Below, one piece after another: positions 7,982-16,375 of a stretch of DNA of 32,317 nucleotides. Position numbers and translations under genes: made by a program. Positions within the stretch are counted from its first letter, which is position 1, and every line of letters begins with the position of its first letter. The notes beneath the pieces were generated by a model. The model was not told the DNA's origin and did not search any database. It saw only the letters and a list, made by a program, of their open reading frames with translations. Source of the stretch: CAZDAW01 sp964503685 (GTDB lineage Bacteria > Chloroflexota > Anaerolineae > Anaerolineales > Anaerolineaceae); assembly GCA_964503685.1 (NCBI GenBank), contig CAZDAW010000035.1:1-32317 (forward strand). The letters are read 5' to 3'.

Positions 7982-9163
7982 ATGCCTGTTGACTTTCCTG
8001 AAGTGAATCGCCAGATCAAAGAATATGGGAAAAAAGCCAAAAACCGCCAGCAACACTTGCAAAGCATTCGCGAAGATGGGCAAAAATGGCTGAACCAATA
8101 TGCTGGCGAGATCAATTTTTTACAAGAGAAAATCAAACGAGCAATTGAATATAATTCAACGTTACGTTGCGCTGTCCCGCTTAGCGAACCATTAAACGCT
8201 CATATTCCCACCCACCAAAAAAACAGCGAAATTACAATTCTGGCGGCTGATGGCTCGCAGATATTCCCCGATCGGCACAGTCAGGTGGAATATTCGTTAG
8301 TTAATGTTGGCGCAATCCAGATGAGATCAGGAGCGCCTGATCCGCCCAAAGAAACCATTCAGAGCGAACTCATCTATGATGAGCAATTGTACACAGATAA
8401 TGGAATCATCTCAGAAGAAATTGTGGCCTTGATGCGTGACCTGGCGGAAAGAAAAGTGCTGGCAGAACTGGCGCAAAAGGCGCAGCCTCCTATCATCACA
8501 CTTACTGATGGCCCGCTGGAACTTTTTCGCGAACCCAAAGAATCAATTGAATTTAGCAAACGCTTCAATGATTATCTGGAAGTGCTTCGTCGCTTATACG
8601 AACAGAACGTGGTGACCGCCGGCTACGTCGATAAACCTGCGGCCGATCTGGTAACCCGTCTGCTAGAGATTGCCATGCTGCCCGACGCAGATCTTAATCA
8701 TGCCGGCAAAGATCATCGGCCTTTACGCGGTTTATCAGATAAAGAATTGTTCCGCGAGATATTACAAACGCCCGGAGAACGATCGGCGGTATTTGCCATC
8801 CAGTCAATTTCATCTGCCCGTTATAAAGATGAACTCGCCTTACATTTTTTCTATTTGAACGTGGGGCGTATAGGAAATCCCTGGATTGTGAGAGTGGAAA
8901 TCCCTGCCTGGGTTGCACTGAGTCCACTGATGCTGGATAATTTACATACCGTATTGTTGAATCAAAGCCAGATTATGGGGAATAAGCCGTACCCCTATGT
9001 TCTTCACCGGGCGCATGAGGTCGCAATCGTCACCCACTTTGAAAAACAACAGGTGGATCAAATGATCATCAATGAGCTATACAGACAGGGAATCATCGTC
9101 GGGCAAAAATCAAATAAACAGAGTGGCAAAGATCTGCCAGGAAGAACGAGGTACAAGGCATGA
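7982..9163 (+). CDS. nurA: NurA-domain nuclease
   Basis: NurA is a Mn-dependent 5'-3' single-strand exonuclease and endonuclease that works with the HerA motor in DNA end resection, best known in archaea and present in some bacteria. The core is visible as ILAADGSQI with the metal-binding Asp90, TLTDGPLELF (Asp176) and VVTAGYVDKPAADLV (Asp217), the usual NurA acidic set. A charged, probably coiled-coil N-terminal region (residues 1-60) precedes it. Two ATGs are adjacent; 7982 has the better distance from GAGGG, giving 393 residues. The stop overlaps the next gene (ATGA), which with herA downstream supports the assignment. Confidence 0.9.
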   Translation: MPVDFPEVNRQIKEYGKKAKNRQQHLQSIREDGQKWLNQYAGEINFLQEKIKRAIEYNSTLRCAVPLSEPLNAHIPTHQKNSEITILAADGSQIFPDRHSQVEYSLVNVGAIQMRSGAPDPPKETIQSELIYDEQLYTDNGIISEEIVALMRDLAERKVLAELAQKAQPPIITLTDGPLELFREPKESIEFSKRFNDYLEVLRRLYEQNVVTAGYVDKPAADLVTRLLEIAMLPDADLNHAGKDHRPLRGLSDKELFREILQTPGERSAVFAIQSISSARYKDELALHFFYLNVGRIGNPWIVRVEIPAWVALSPLMLDNLHTVLLNQSQIMGNKPYPYVLHRAHEVAIVTHFEKQQVDQMIINELYRQGIIVGQKSNKQSGKDLPGRTRYKA

Positions 9164-9765
9164 ACGAATTGGAAATAGGACGGTTACTACGCGCCAGTAC
9201 AACAGGTTTCGTCATCGGGTGTAAAGTCTCTCAGCTCTCAGTACCGGCGTTTGGCGCCCTGGTAAGGGCGCCTCTGGAAACTAATTATCAGGTGTATGGA
9301 TTAATTTATGACATTCACATCGATGATGATGGATTGGTGAGGCAACTCGTTACTGCCAGCGGCGTCGAAGAGGCCGTGATACAGGATAATCGAATTAACC
9401 GGAATGTTCCCGTAGAAATCAGTGTTCTGACAGTGGGCTACGAGAAGAATTGTATAATCTCTCATTTATTACCGCCGCGCCCTCCGCTGAGTCTGGACGC
9501 AATTTTCCTGTGCACCGAGCTGGAAATTTGCCATTTTACAGACGCAGGACGCTTTGGGTATTTCAGACACATCCTGCGTGACAGCAATCTGCCGATTGGC
9601 GAATTACTGGCAGCCCATCTGCAGCAGGCAGGGAAAGCTCATCAAGAAAGCGGTAATGCCGAATGGGTAAATAAGGCTACCCAAGAGCTGATCACCCTCT
9701 TAAGGGACGATTACCCTGCTCTGATGACCGTCTTAAGCGCCCTGGCAGACATAAAGCAAGATTAA
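9160..9765 (+). CDS. Small HAS-barrel-like protein between NurA and HerA
   Basis: This 201-residue protein has no catalytic motif that I recognise. Its first part, with IGRLLRASTTGFVIGCKV, GALVRAP and YQVYGLIYDI, has the alternating beta pattern of the HAS barrel found at the N terminus of HerA and related ATPases, where it mediates contacts with partners. The second half (about 110-201) looks mostly helical. It overlaps nurA by four bases (ATGA) and is 27 bases from herA. I infer an adaptor or accessory subunit for the NurA-HerA complex; the HAS assignment is by eye and rather uncertain. Confidence 0.7.
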   Translation: MNELEIGRLLRASTTGFVIGCKVSQLSVPAFGALVRAPLETNYQVYGLIYDIHIDDDGLVRQLVTASGVEEAVIQDNRINRNVPVEISVLTVGYEKNCIISHLLPPRPPLSLDAIFLCTELEICHFTDAGRFGYFRHILRDSNLPIGELLAAHLQQAGKAHQESGNAEWVNKATQELITLLRDDYPALMTVLSALADIKQD

Positions 9766-9792
9766 CTCATATTTCACAGGAGTTTGTTCATT

Positions 9793-11517
9793 ATGGCAGA
9801 AAAGCCTGAATCGAAATCTGAAAATGAACAGTCGCCGAAAGTCGGTTATATCGTCGGCGGTGGATTAAAAGAAAGCCTGAAAGCTCGTCTTACCGTGCCT
9901 GCCCAGAATGTACAGGAAGGCGGATTTGTAGTGATCAAAAGCAACCAATGGCAGTTCTATGGGTTAGTCACCGACTTGCAACTGGGTTCCACTGACCCGC
10001 GTTTTGCCGACGAACAGAGCGAAACGCGCCTGCCGCCGCAAATGGCAGGACTGCTGCACGGCCAAACTTTATACACAAATCTGGAAATTCTCCCCTCATT
10101 AATGCTCGAATGCGGCCCCGATCAGGAATCATCAGAATACAGAGACTGGTTTACTGCGCATGCCGATAACCCGCCGCGGCCAATGCCCGTGAAAACAATC
10201 CCACCCCATCACGCCGAAGTCTATCTGGCGAGCGCCGGCGATGTTGCTGAAATATTCGGGGGTGAAGACAGACCAGGCAACTTTCCTGTCGGCAAAACAC
10301 GTGAACAGAACCATCCTGTATGCATCAACCTGGATCAATTTGTGCAGCGTTCGTCGGGCATTTTCGGGGCAACTGGAACAGGCAAGTCGTTTTTAACGCG
10401 AATTATCTTGTCAGGCCTCATCAATTACAACCGGGCTTCGCTTTTAGTATTTGATATGCATAATGAATACGGCCTGGACGATTATGCATCAGATACAGGT
10501 CAGAGAGTACCTGGTTTACGAACCAAATTTCCGGCCCGCGTGCGAATCGTCGGGTTGGGCAAAGGGAGTATGATCCGTGGAATAGCGCCTGATTTCAACC
10601 TGGAAATTGCCCGGAGCGACATCCAACCTGAAGATATTGAACTGCTCTCCCGTGAACTCAACCTTAAAGAAACGACCCCGACGACTCTTGATGCCCTGGT
10701 TGCCACTTTTGGCCGCGAGCGCTGGTTTACCGAATTTCACGCGATGAAAATCGGCGCCACCATCGAAACAGAGGAAGGAAAACGCATCCCGGCTCCCGAC
10801 AGTGTAGCAGCCTGGGCAAATGAGGCAGGCGTCAATGTCATGGCTGCTGAAGGACTGCGCTCCAAGCTCAACCGCCTCTTTGAATTACCTTATATTGTTG
10901 AAAAACCTGCCGCAGATACAATCTCCGAAATCATTAAAGCCCTTGAAAACGGGCAGCATATCTTTCTCTCATTTGGTAATTATGACCGCGATCTGGATTA
11001 TTTGTTGGTTACCAATTTATTAACCCGCCGTATCCGGCGGGCATGGGAAGAATCCACTAATGCTTTTCGCAGTAAAGGTGAAAAAGAGCCACGCCCGCTT
11101 GTTATCGTAATAGAAGAAGCGCACAAACTATTGAATCGGGAAATGGCGTCTCAAACGACTTTCAGTACAATTGCCCGCGAAATGCGCAAGTATTATGTCA
11201 CACTGGTGATTATCGATCAGCGCCCGTCGCAAATTTATGATGAGGTAATGTCGCAGCTGGGTACGCGGGTTTCGGGCTGGCTGGGCGACGATGATGACAT
11301 TCGTGCAGTGCTTTCAGGTCTGGCCGGGCGCGAAGCATTACGCGGCATGTTGGCCCACCTTCAACCCAAAGAAGAAGTTTTATTATTGGGCTGGGGTGTT
11401 CCCATGCCCATCCCGGTGCGTACCCGCCGCTACGACGACGTATTTTGGGAAGAGTTATTGAGTAAACGAAGTGGAAAATCAAGCGAAGCGGATATCTTAA
11501 AGGAGCTGGGATACTGA
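9793..11517 (+). CDS. herA: HerA-type hexameric ATPase (DUF87)
   Basis: HerA is a FtsK/VirD4-like hexameric DNA translocase that drives DNA through the NurA nuclease. An N-terminal HAS-barrel-like region (about 10-110) is followed by Walker A GATGTGKS (192-199), a Walker B VIVIEEAH (437-444), and the downstream sensor-type segment IIDQRPSQI. A TTG at 9784 is in frame but only one base from AGGAG; the ATG at 9793 is preferred, giving 574 residues. Its stop and the ATG of the NUDIX gene share one base. Bacterial HerA homologues also occur in antiphage systems (with Sir2 or DUF4297 partners), but a NurA partner here points to repair or replication-linked processing. Confidence 0.92.
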   Translation: MAEKPESKSENEQSPKVGYIVGGGLKESLKARLTVPAQNVQEGGFVVIKSNQWQFYGLVTDLQLGSTDPRFADEQSETRLPPQMAGLLHGQTLYTNLEILPSLMLECGPDQESSEYRDWFTAHADNPPRPMPVKTIPPHHAEVYLASAGDVAEIFGGEDRPGNFPVGKTREQNHPVCINLDQFVQRSSGIFGATGTGKSFLTRIILSGLINYNRASLLVFDMHNEYGLDDYASDTGQRVPGLRTKFPARVRIVGLGKGSMIRGIAPDFNLEIARSDIQPEDIELLSRELNLKETTPTTLDALVATFGRERWFTEFHAMKIGATIETEEGKRIPAPDSVAAWANEAGVNVMAAEGLRSKLNRLFELPYIVEKPAADTISEIIKALENGQHIFLSFGNYDRDLDYLLVTNLLTRRIRRAWEESTNAFRSKGEKEPRPLVIVIEEAHKLLNREMASQTTFSTIAREMRKYYVTLVIIDQRPSQIYDEVMSQLGTRVSGWLGDDDDIRAVLSGLAGREALRGMLAHLQPKEEVLLLGWGVPMPIPVRTRRYDDVFWEELLSKRSGKSSEADILKELGY

Positions 11518-11981
11518 TGATTCGCGGCATTGATTATATTGGCGTAGGAGTAGGCGCAATCATTATCAATGATCAGGGTAAATTATTTATGGCGCGGCGC
11601 GGATTAAAAGCCAAAAACGAACGCGGCCTCTGGGAATTTCCAGGAGGCAGCGTGGAATATGGTGAAACACTTGCAAGTGCTTTGCGCCGCGAAATGCATG
11701 AAGAATATGGAATTGAAATCCAGGTCGGAGAGTTGCTGGATGTTGTTGACCACATCCTTCCAGAAGAACATCAACACTGGGTCTCGCCAACTTATCTGTG
11801 CACCATCCAATCCGGTACTCCGGTAATCCTTGAAAGTGATAAATGCTCCGAGATCGCCTGGTTTACCCCTGATGAAGCGCCTGCTGACTTGACTCAGATT
11901 ACGCGGGTGAATCTTAATAACTATCGTTCCAGGATACAACACCAAGAATCCAGATCTTATAACAAAAATCGAGGAGACTGA
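11517..11981 (+). CDS. NUDIX hydrolase
   Basis: A NUDIX pyrophosphohydrolase of 154 residues. The full NUDIX box runs from Gly44 to Ile66 (GSVEYGE, then REMHEEYGI), matching Gx5Ex7REUxEExGU, with WEFPGG just before as in MutT-like enzymes. The substrate cannot be deduced: oxidised dNTPs, other nucleotides or a nucleotide sugar are all possible. It overlaps herA by one base and is two bases from the next gene, so it is translated with the nurA-herA operon, which would suit a nucleotide-sanitising role beside DNA processing. Confidence 0.92.
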   Translation: MIRGIDYIGVGVGAIIINDQGKLFMARRGLKAKNERGLWEFPGGSVEYGETLASALRREMHEEYGIEIQVGELLDVVDHILPEEHQHWVSPTYLCTIQSGTPVILESDKCSEIAWFTPDEAPADLTQITRVNLNNYRSRIQHQESRSYNKNRGD

Positions 11982-11983
11982 TT

Positions 11984-13312
11984 ATGTGCGACACAATAGT
12001 TGCCCTTGGCAACGTAACCGAAGATGGCGTCACCTTATTTGGAAAGAATTCTGATCGCGAACCGAATGAAGCGCATCATCTCATCCGCATCCCGGCTGCA
12101 GATCATCCCGCCGGAAGCCGGGTTAAATGCACCTACCTCGAAATTCCCCAGGTTGAACACACTTACGAGATTCTCCTGGCAAAACCTTTCTGGATCTGGG
12201 GAGCTGAGATGGGAACGAACGAACATGGTGTTACCATCGGTAATGAAGCTGTTTTCACAAAAGTCCCTTACGATAAAAAGCCCGGTTTGATCGGCATGGA
12301 CTTTCTTCGCCTGGCGCTCGAACGGGCAAAAACTGCCCGCCAGGCGCTGGATGTGATAACCCAATTGCTTGCCGCTTTCGGCCAGGGCGGTAATTGTGGG
12401 TTTCAGCATCAACTCTTTTATCATAACAGCTATTTGATTGCTGACCCATCCGATGCCTGGGTATTGGAAACCGCTGGGCAACAATGGGCCGCCGAACAGG
12501 TCAAAGACATTCGCACAATATCCAACCGATTAACCATCGGCAATTGCTGGGATCTGGCGTCAGATGATCTCATCCGCTATGCAGTCGATCGAAAGTGGTG
12601 CAAAAGCCAGGACGACTTCGACTTTGCCCGCTGCTATTCTGATTTTATTTATTCAACATTCAGCAAAGGCAGAGAACGCCAATGCCGCAGCGCAGAACTT
12701 CTGAAAGCAAAAAAAGGCGCATTATCCGTCAGTTCATTTATGGAAGTTCTGCGTGATCACGGGCCGCAGGCAGTCTCAGATTGGAGCCCGGACCGCGGTT
12801 TGGCAAACGTGACAATTTGCTGGCATGCGGGTTTTGGGCCGATTCGCGGCAGCCAATCAACCGGATCAATGATCTCGCATTTGGGAAAAGAAGTGCAAAC
12901 CCATTTTGTTACGGGCACTTCCGCACCTTGCACAGGCCTGTTCAAACCGGTCTGGTTGGGCGCAGATTTACCTGATACTGGCCCGATTCCATCTGGGGTG
13001 TATGATAAAGCCAGTCTGTTTTGGCGGCACGAAACACTGCACCGGGCAACACTGCTGGATTTTGCTAATCGCCTGAATATTTACAAAAATGAAAGAGATA
13101 GCCTGGAAAAGCAATTTATCGCTGGCGCAATGGAATACAAGAATAAACCCGCAAAAGAAAAAGCAGCTTACTCCAGGCAATGTTTCTCCACGTCAGACGA
13201 AATGGAAGCGATCTGGACAGATCGGGTAAATCTATCCAAACCCGAATCACATCTGGATAAACTGTATGCGTCCGCCTGGAAAAAGCTAAATTCCAAGGCA
13301 AAAATGCCATAA
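11984..13312 (+). CDS. Ntn-hydrolase of peptidase C69 / secernin family
   Basis: The protein begins MCDTIVALGN, so removal of Met exposes Cys2 as the N-terminal nucleophile, as in the C69 dipeptidases, secernins and acyl-CoA:6-APA acyltransferase-like enzymes. TLFGKNSDREPNEAHHL and WGAEMGTNEHGVTIGNEAVF are the conserved following segments. It has no signal peptide and has 442 residues, close to secernin length. GAGGAG sits two bases after the NUDIX stop codon, so it is the last gene of the nurA operon. Activity on peptides or another amide is likely, but the substrate is unknown; a link to DNA processing is not evident. Confidence 0.88.
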   Translation: MCDTIVALGNVTEDGVTLFGKNSDREPNEAHHLIRIPAADHPAGSRVKCTYLEIPQVEHTYEILLAKPFWIWGAEMGTNEHGVTIGNEAVFTKVPYDKKPGLIGMDFLRLALERAKTARQALDVITQLLAAFGQGGNCGFQHQLFYHNSYLIADPSDAWVLETAGQQWAAEQVKDIRTISNRLTIGNCWDLASDDLIRYAVDRKWCKSQDDFDFARCYSDFIYSTFSKGRERQCRSAELLKAKKGALSVSSFMEVLRDHGPQAVSDWSPDRGLANVTICWHAGFGPIRGSQSTGSMISHLGKEVQTHFVTGTSAPCTGLFKPVWLGADLPDTGPIPSGVYDKASLFWRHETLHRATLLDFANRLNIYKNERDSLEKQFIAGAMEYKNKPAKEKAAYSRQCFSTSDEMEAIWTDRVNLSKPESHLDKLYASAWKKLNSKAKMP

Positions 13313-13352
13313 AAAGACCAGTAAGCATCAAAATCATCAACTCATTTCCATT

Positions 13353-13372
13353 AAGAAGATATTATTCTTCTT
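13353..13372. repeat. AT-rich inverted repeat downstream of the C69 gene
   Basis: AAGAAGA (13353-13359) and TCTTCTT (13366-13372) form a perfect 7-bp stem with loop TATTAT. It lacks a T-tract and strong GC pairs, so it is at best a weak terminator. The remaining spacer up to 13518 holds two TATAAT strings (13445, 13488) without well-placed -35 boxes. Confidence 0.35.
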
Positions 13373-13518
13373 GAAAACAACCTGCCTTATCGCGGTCTCT
13401 TTCATTTGACAAAGCCACGCCACGATTCCCCTGATCAAATTGTATATAATATGCGGCGTTTGGGTAGAGCCTTGAGCAGTTTCGATGTATAATCAGACCG
13501 ACGGAGGTTTTTACTTTA

Positions 13519-14166
13519 ATGGAAATTACATGGCACGGACATTCTTGCTTTCGCCTGACAGAGCGCGGTCTGGCAACTGTGGTGACTGACCCCTATGATG
13601 CGGAAGCTATTGGTTACGAACCCCTTAAATTACGCTCAGACATTGTAACAATCAGCCACGACGCCCCCGGTCACAATTACCAGAACGGCGTTAAAGGTGT
13701 GCAACATTGGATCACCGGTCCCGGCGAATACGAAATTGGCGGTGTGTTTATTACCGCAATTCAGACCAACGGCCTGACCAAACGTTCCGCTGATGAACCG
13801 CGTAACATTTTATGTGTATTCGATTATGATGGATTGACTGTAGCCCATCTGGGCGCAATCAACCATGTTCCCAGCCAGGCTGAAGTTGAAGCCCTGGGAA
13901 CGGTTAACATTGCCCTCATTGGCGTGGGCGGCGGCAGCGGATTGAGCGCAGCCAAAGCTGCTGAAGTGATCAGCCTGATTGAGCCTAACCTGGTCATCCC
14001 TATGCATTATGCAACATCTAAAACAAAAATCAAGCTCGATTCATTGGATAAATTTCTCAAAGAAATGGGTATCACAAATCCAGAGAAGGCCCCTACCCTA
14101 AAAATCACAGCGGATAAACTGCCACAAGAAACACGGTTGGTTGTTCTGGAACCCCAGGTAGAATAA
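13519..14166 (+). CDS. MBL-fold protein with a degenerate metal site
   Basis: The sequence has the fold and spacing of UlaG-like metallo-beta-lactamase proteins (Lactamase_B_3 type): MEITWHGHSCFRL at the start, TDPY, a GPGEYEIGG strand and a C-terminal PMHY (His163). The expected HxHxDH is HDAPGH (47-52), so the second His is Ala49 and the Asp is Gly51; the usual Asp after HLG is Ala113. Four of the metal ligands or catalytic residues are therefore changed or partly kept. It may be a non-catalytic structural or binding protein, or use a single metal. A 9-base gap leads to a UUG-start gene, then mutY, so the three may be one operon. Confidence 0.82.
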   Translation: MEITWHGHSCFRLTERGLATVVTDPYDAEAIGYEPLKLRSDIVTISHDAPGHNYQNGVKGVQHWITGPGEYEIGGVFITAIQTNGLTKRSADEPRNILCVFDYDGLTVAHLGAINHVPSQAEVEALGTVNIALIGVGGGSGLSAAKAAEVISLIEPNLVIPMHYATSKTKIKLDSLDKFLKEMGITNPEKAPTLKITADKLPQETRLVVLEPQVE

Positions 14167-14175
14167 GGAGAAAAT

Positions 14176-14478
14176 TTGGCCGTTAAACTGCTGATGTCAT
14201 GGGATATTGCCCCAGACCGCGAACAAGAATATTTCGAGTTTGTAGTCCGTGAATTCATTCCTGGTATTCAGCGTTTGGGGCTTGAACTCAATGAAGCCTG
14301 GGCAACCGTTTATGGGAACCAACCTCAAATCCTGGTCGGCGCTCTGATGCCAAGCATACCCAAATTAACTGAAGTCATGCGCACCTCAGAATGGAAGCAG
14401 TTAAATAATCAGTTGCTGGAATTTGTTAAAAATTACCAGTATAAAGTGGTCAATGCCCAGGGCGGATTTCAATTCTAG
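14176..14478 (+). CDS. Conserved-looking 100-residue protein, UUG start
   Basis: A 100-residue protein starting at TTG, supported by AAGGAG at the right distance and by the 9-base gap from the preceding gene. I do not recognise the family. The layout (beta strand KLLMSWDI, a helix from residue 12 or so with YFEFVVREFIPGI, a strand pair around WATVYGNQPQILVGALM, and a helix near EVMRTSEWKQL) resembles a ferredoxin-like dimeric alpha-beta barrel, as in NIPSNAP or ABM proteins. There are no obvious catalytic residues. It lies 17 bases before mutY. Confidence 0.7.
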   Translation: MAVKLLMSWDIAPDREQEYFEFVVREFIPGIQRLGLELNEAWATVYGNQPQILVGALMPSIPKLTEVMRTSEWKQLNNQLLEFVKNYQYKVVNAQGGFQF

Positions 14479-14495
14479 AAAGCATTAACAACCGC

Positions 14496-15605
14496 GTGAC
14501 AACCCAACTTGCCCACCTTTTGCTGGAGTGGTACGCCCATCACCAGCGAATTCTACCCTGGCGTAATCATCCTGACCCTTATGCAATCTGGGTTTCAGAA
14601 ATCATGCTCCAACAGACCCAAGTTGATGCCGTCATCCCCTATTTCGAGCGTTGGATGAAACGCTTTCCATCTTTGGAAGTACTGGCCAACGCATCCCAAC
14701 AAGAAGTCTTATCCGCATGGGAAGGACTGGGTTATTATAGCCGGGCGCGCAACCTGCATCACGCTGCACAAAAAGTGATGTCGGAATATAATGGGGAAAT
14801 TCCGCAGGATGCTCGCTCACTTCAAACACTCCCTGGAATTGGGCGTTATACTGCTGGTTCCATCGCCTCAATCGCCTTCAACAAAAATGAACCGGCGCTG
14901 GATGGAAACATCCGCCGAGTATTCGCCCGACTGTTTGATATTCGGGAACCCGCCCACTCTGCCAAATCAGAAAAACAATTGTGGGAACTGGTAACAGCCC
15001 ATTTACCAACCGGAAAAGCAGGTGATTACAACCAGGCCCTCATGGACCTGGGCGCCACGATCTGCACGCCACGCTCACCGGCCTGCCATCTTTGCCCATT
15101 GACCGAATTATGCCAGGCGCGCTCCCTTGGAGTGCAGGAGCAACGCCCGGTGACGAAAAAGAAAGCGGAAATCCCGCACATCACCGTTGCTGCCGCGATT
15201 ATCGAGCGCCCGCCCCTGGTATTGATTGCCCGACGTCCCCAACACGGACTACTGGGCGGCATGTGGGAATTTCCCGGCGGTAAACGTCAGGATGGCGAGG
15301 AATTAACCGCATGCCTCAAACGCGAAATCGGCGAAGAACTGGGGGTAGTTATTGAAGTGGGGGAAGCGTTTGGAATCTACCGCCATGCATATACACATTT
15401 TCGCGTGACACTGCATGCTTTTCGTTGCTCACTTTTGCAAGGTGAACCAGAACCGCTGGAAGCCAGTGAAATAGCCTGGGTAATGCCCGCCGAATTATCT
15501 GATTACCCAATGGGTAAAATCGATCGCCAGATAGCAAAACATCTGGCTGCTGAAACAAATCAGGGGCATATCACATTTGTCAGCCAACCAAACAAAAAAG
15601 ACTGA
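14496..15605 (+). CDS. mutY: A/G-specific adenine DNA glycosylase with intact NUDIX box
   Basis: MutY removes adenine mispaired with 8-oxoguanine. EIMLQQTQVDAV carries the catalytic Glu, LPGIGRYTAG is the helix-hairpin-helix, LDGNIRRVFAR has the catalytic Asp, and Cys190, Cys197, Cys200 and Cys206 bind the 4Fe-4S cluster in the standard C-X6-C-X2-C-X5-C spacing. The C-terminal 8-oxoG-recognition domain (from about residue 225) is MutT-like and, unusually, keeps a complete NUDIX box (Gly262-Val284). The start is a GTG at 14496 without a clear ribosome binding site, 17 bases after the upstream gene. 369 residues is normal. Confidence 0.96.
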   Translation: MTTQLAHLLLEWYAHHQRILPWRNHPDPYAIWVSEIMLQQTQVDAVIPYFERWMKRFPSLEVLANASQQEVLSAWEGLGYYSRARNLHHAAQKVMSEYNGEIPQDARSLQTLPGIGRYTAGSIASIAFNKNEPALDGNIRRVFARLFDIREPAHSAKSEKQLWELVTAHLPTGKAGDYNQALMDLGATICTPRSPACHLCPLTELCQARSLGVQEQRPVTKKKAEIPHITVAAAIIERPPLVLIARRPQHGLLGGMWEFPGGKRQDGEELTACLKREIGEELGVVIEVGEAFGIYRHAYTHFRVTLHAFRCSLLQGEPEPLEASEIAWVMPAELSDYPMGKIDRQIAKHLAAETNQGHITFVSQPNKKD

Positions 15606-15700
15606 CTTTTTTTCCTTACCAGAGCGATACCTACATTTCTATATAATTGCATCACATCATTTATTTCCCACTGTGTATATAATATAAAGTGAGGAACGAA

Positions 15701-16375
15701 ATGGACATAAGTTATTCGTTCACCGACGAACGCTTGAAGATGGTGGATGAGCAAATCCATGCCCGGGGTATTCGCTCCCCCAGAGTTCTGGATGCCATGC
15801 GCACAATACCGCGGCATCGCTTTGTGCTCGATAGTTATATTTCCATGGCTTATGCAGATCGACCACTGCCCATCGGTGAAGGTCAGACTATCTCGCAGCC
15901 ATACATAGTCGCCTTGATGACCGATCTTCTCGGTCTTGAAGGCAACGAAACAGTACTGGAAATAGGCACCGGGTCGGGCTATCAGGCTGCCATTCTTTCC
16001 CGGCTGGCGCGTGAAGTGCACACGATCGAACGCATTCCCAATCTTGCAACCCGGGCCGCCTTAATTCTGCAAGAAATGAGGATTGATAATGTCCATATTC
16101 ACACCGGAGATGGATCATGCGGACTGCCAGAATTCGGCCCTTATCCGGCAATCCTGGTCACAGCCGCCGCTCCGCGGGTACCCAAGCCGCTCATTGAACA
16201 ACTCACACCTGAAGGCAGATTGGTAATACCTGTAGGAATGCGTTTTGGGCAAGATCTGGAAGTTTGGACGCAGACATCCACAGGCCCCCGGCGTAAAAGA
16301 GTTGAAATGGTAGCCTTCGTTCCTCTGCGCGGTAAATATGGCTGGGGAAAAGAAGAGGAGATTGAATTAGAATGA
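15701..16375 (+). CDS. pcm: Protein-L-isoaspartate O-methyltransferase
   Basis: Pcm uses S-adenosylmethionine to methylate isoaspartyl residues in aged proteins and start their repair. VLEIGTGSGYQAAILSRLA is the SAM-binding motif I, RHRFV and IGEGQTISQPYIVA are the conserved N-terminal substrate segments, and LVIPVGMRFGQDL is near the end. The frame starts at a GTG at 15689, but GAGG is located inside that extension and supports the ATG at 15701 (224 residues, close to the family's 210-220). A TATAAT at 15678 has no good -35. The stop overlaps the next gene by four bases (ATGA). Confidence 0.95.
   Translation: MDISYSFTDERLKMVDEQIHARGIRSPRVLDAMRTIPRHRFVLDSYISMAYADRPLPIGEGQTISQPYIVALMTDLLGLEGNETVLEIGTGSGYQAAILSRLAREVHTIERIPNLATRAALILQEMRIDNVHIHTGDGSCGLPEFGPYPAILVTAAAPRVPKPLIEQLTPEGRLVIPVGMRFGQDLEVWTQTSTGPRRKRVEMVAFVPLRGKYGWGKEEEIELE

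Noticed and set aside
9778..9796. Nearly the same leader (ACAGGAGTT, GTTCAT, ATG) before herA and the histidine kinase (17516-17533)
   Set aside because: Apart from a common Shine-Dalgarno the shared part is short and one copy has an extra base; probably coincidence.
9784..11517. HerA as part of a known antiphage system
   Set aside because: No Sir2, DUF4297 or other defence partner is present; the NurA partner favours the repair-type complex, although defence cannot be excluded.
13406..13450. TTGACA with TATAAT upstream of the MBL-fold gene
   Set aside because: The two boxes are 33 bases apart, too far to work together; neither has a properly spaced partner.
15593..15612. A AAAAAAG/CTTTTTT hairpin at the end of mutY as a terminator
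   Set aside because: The stem is almost only A-T pairs and overlaps the coding end; too weak to call.
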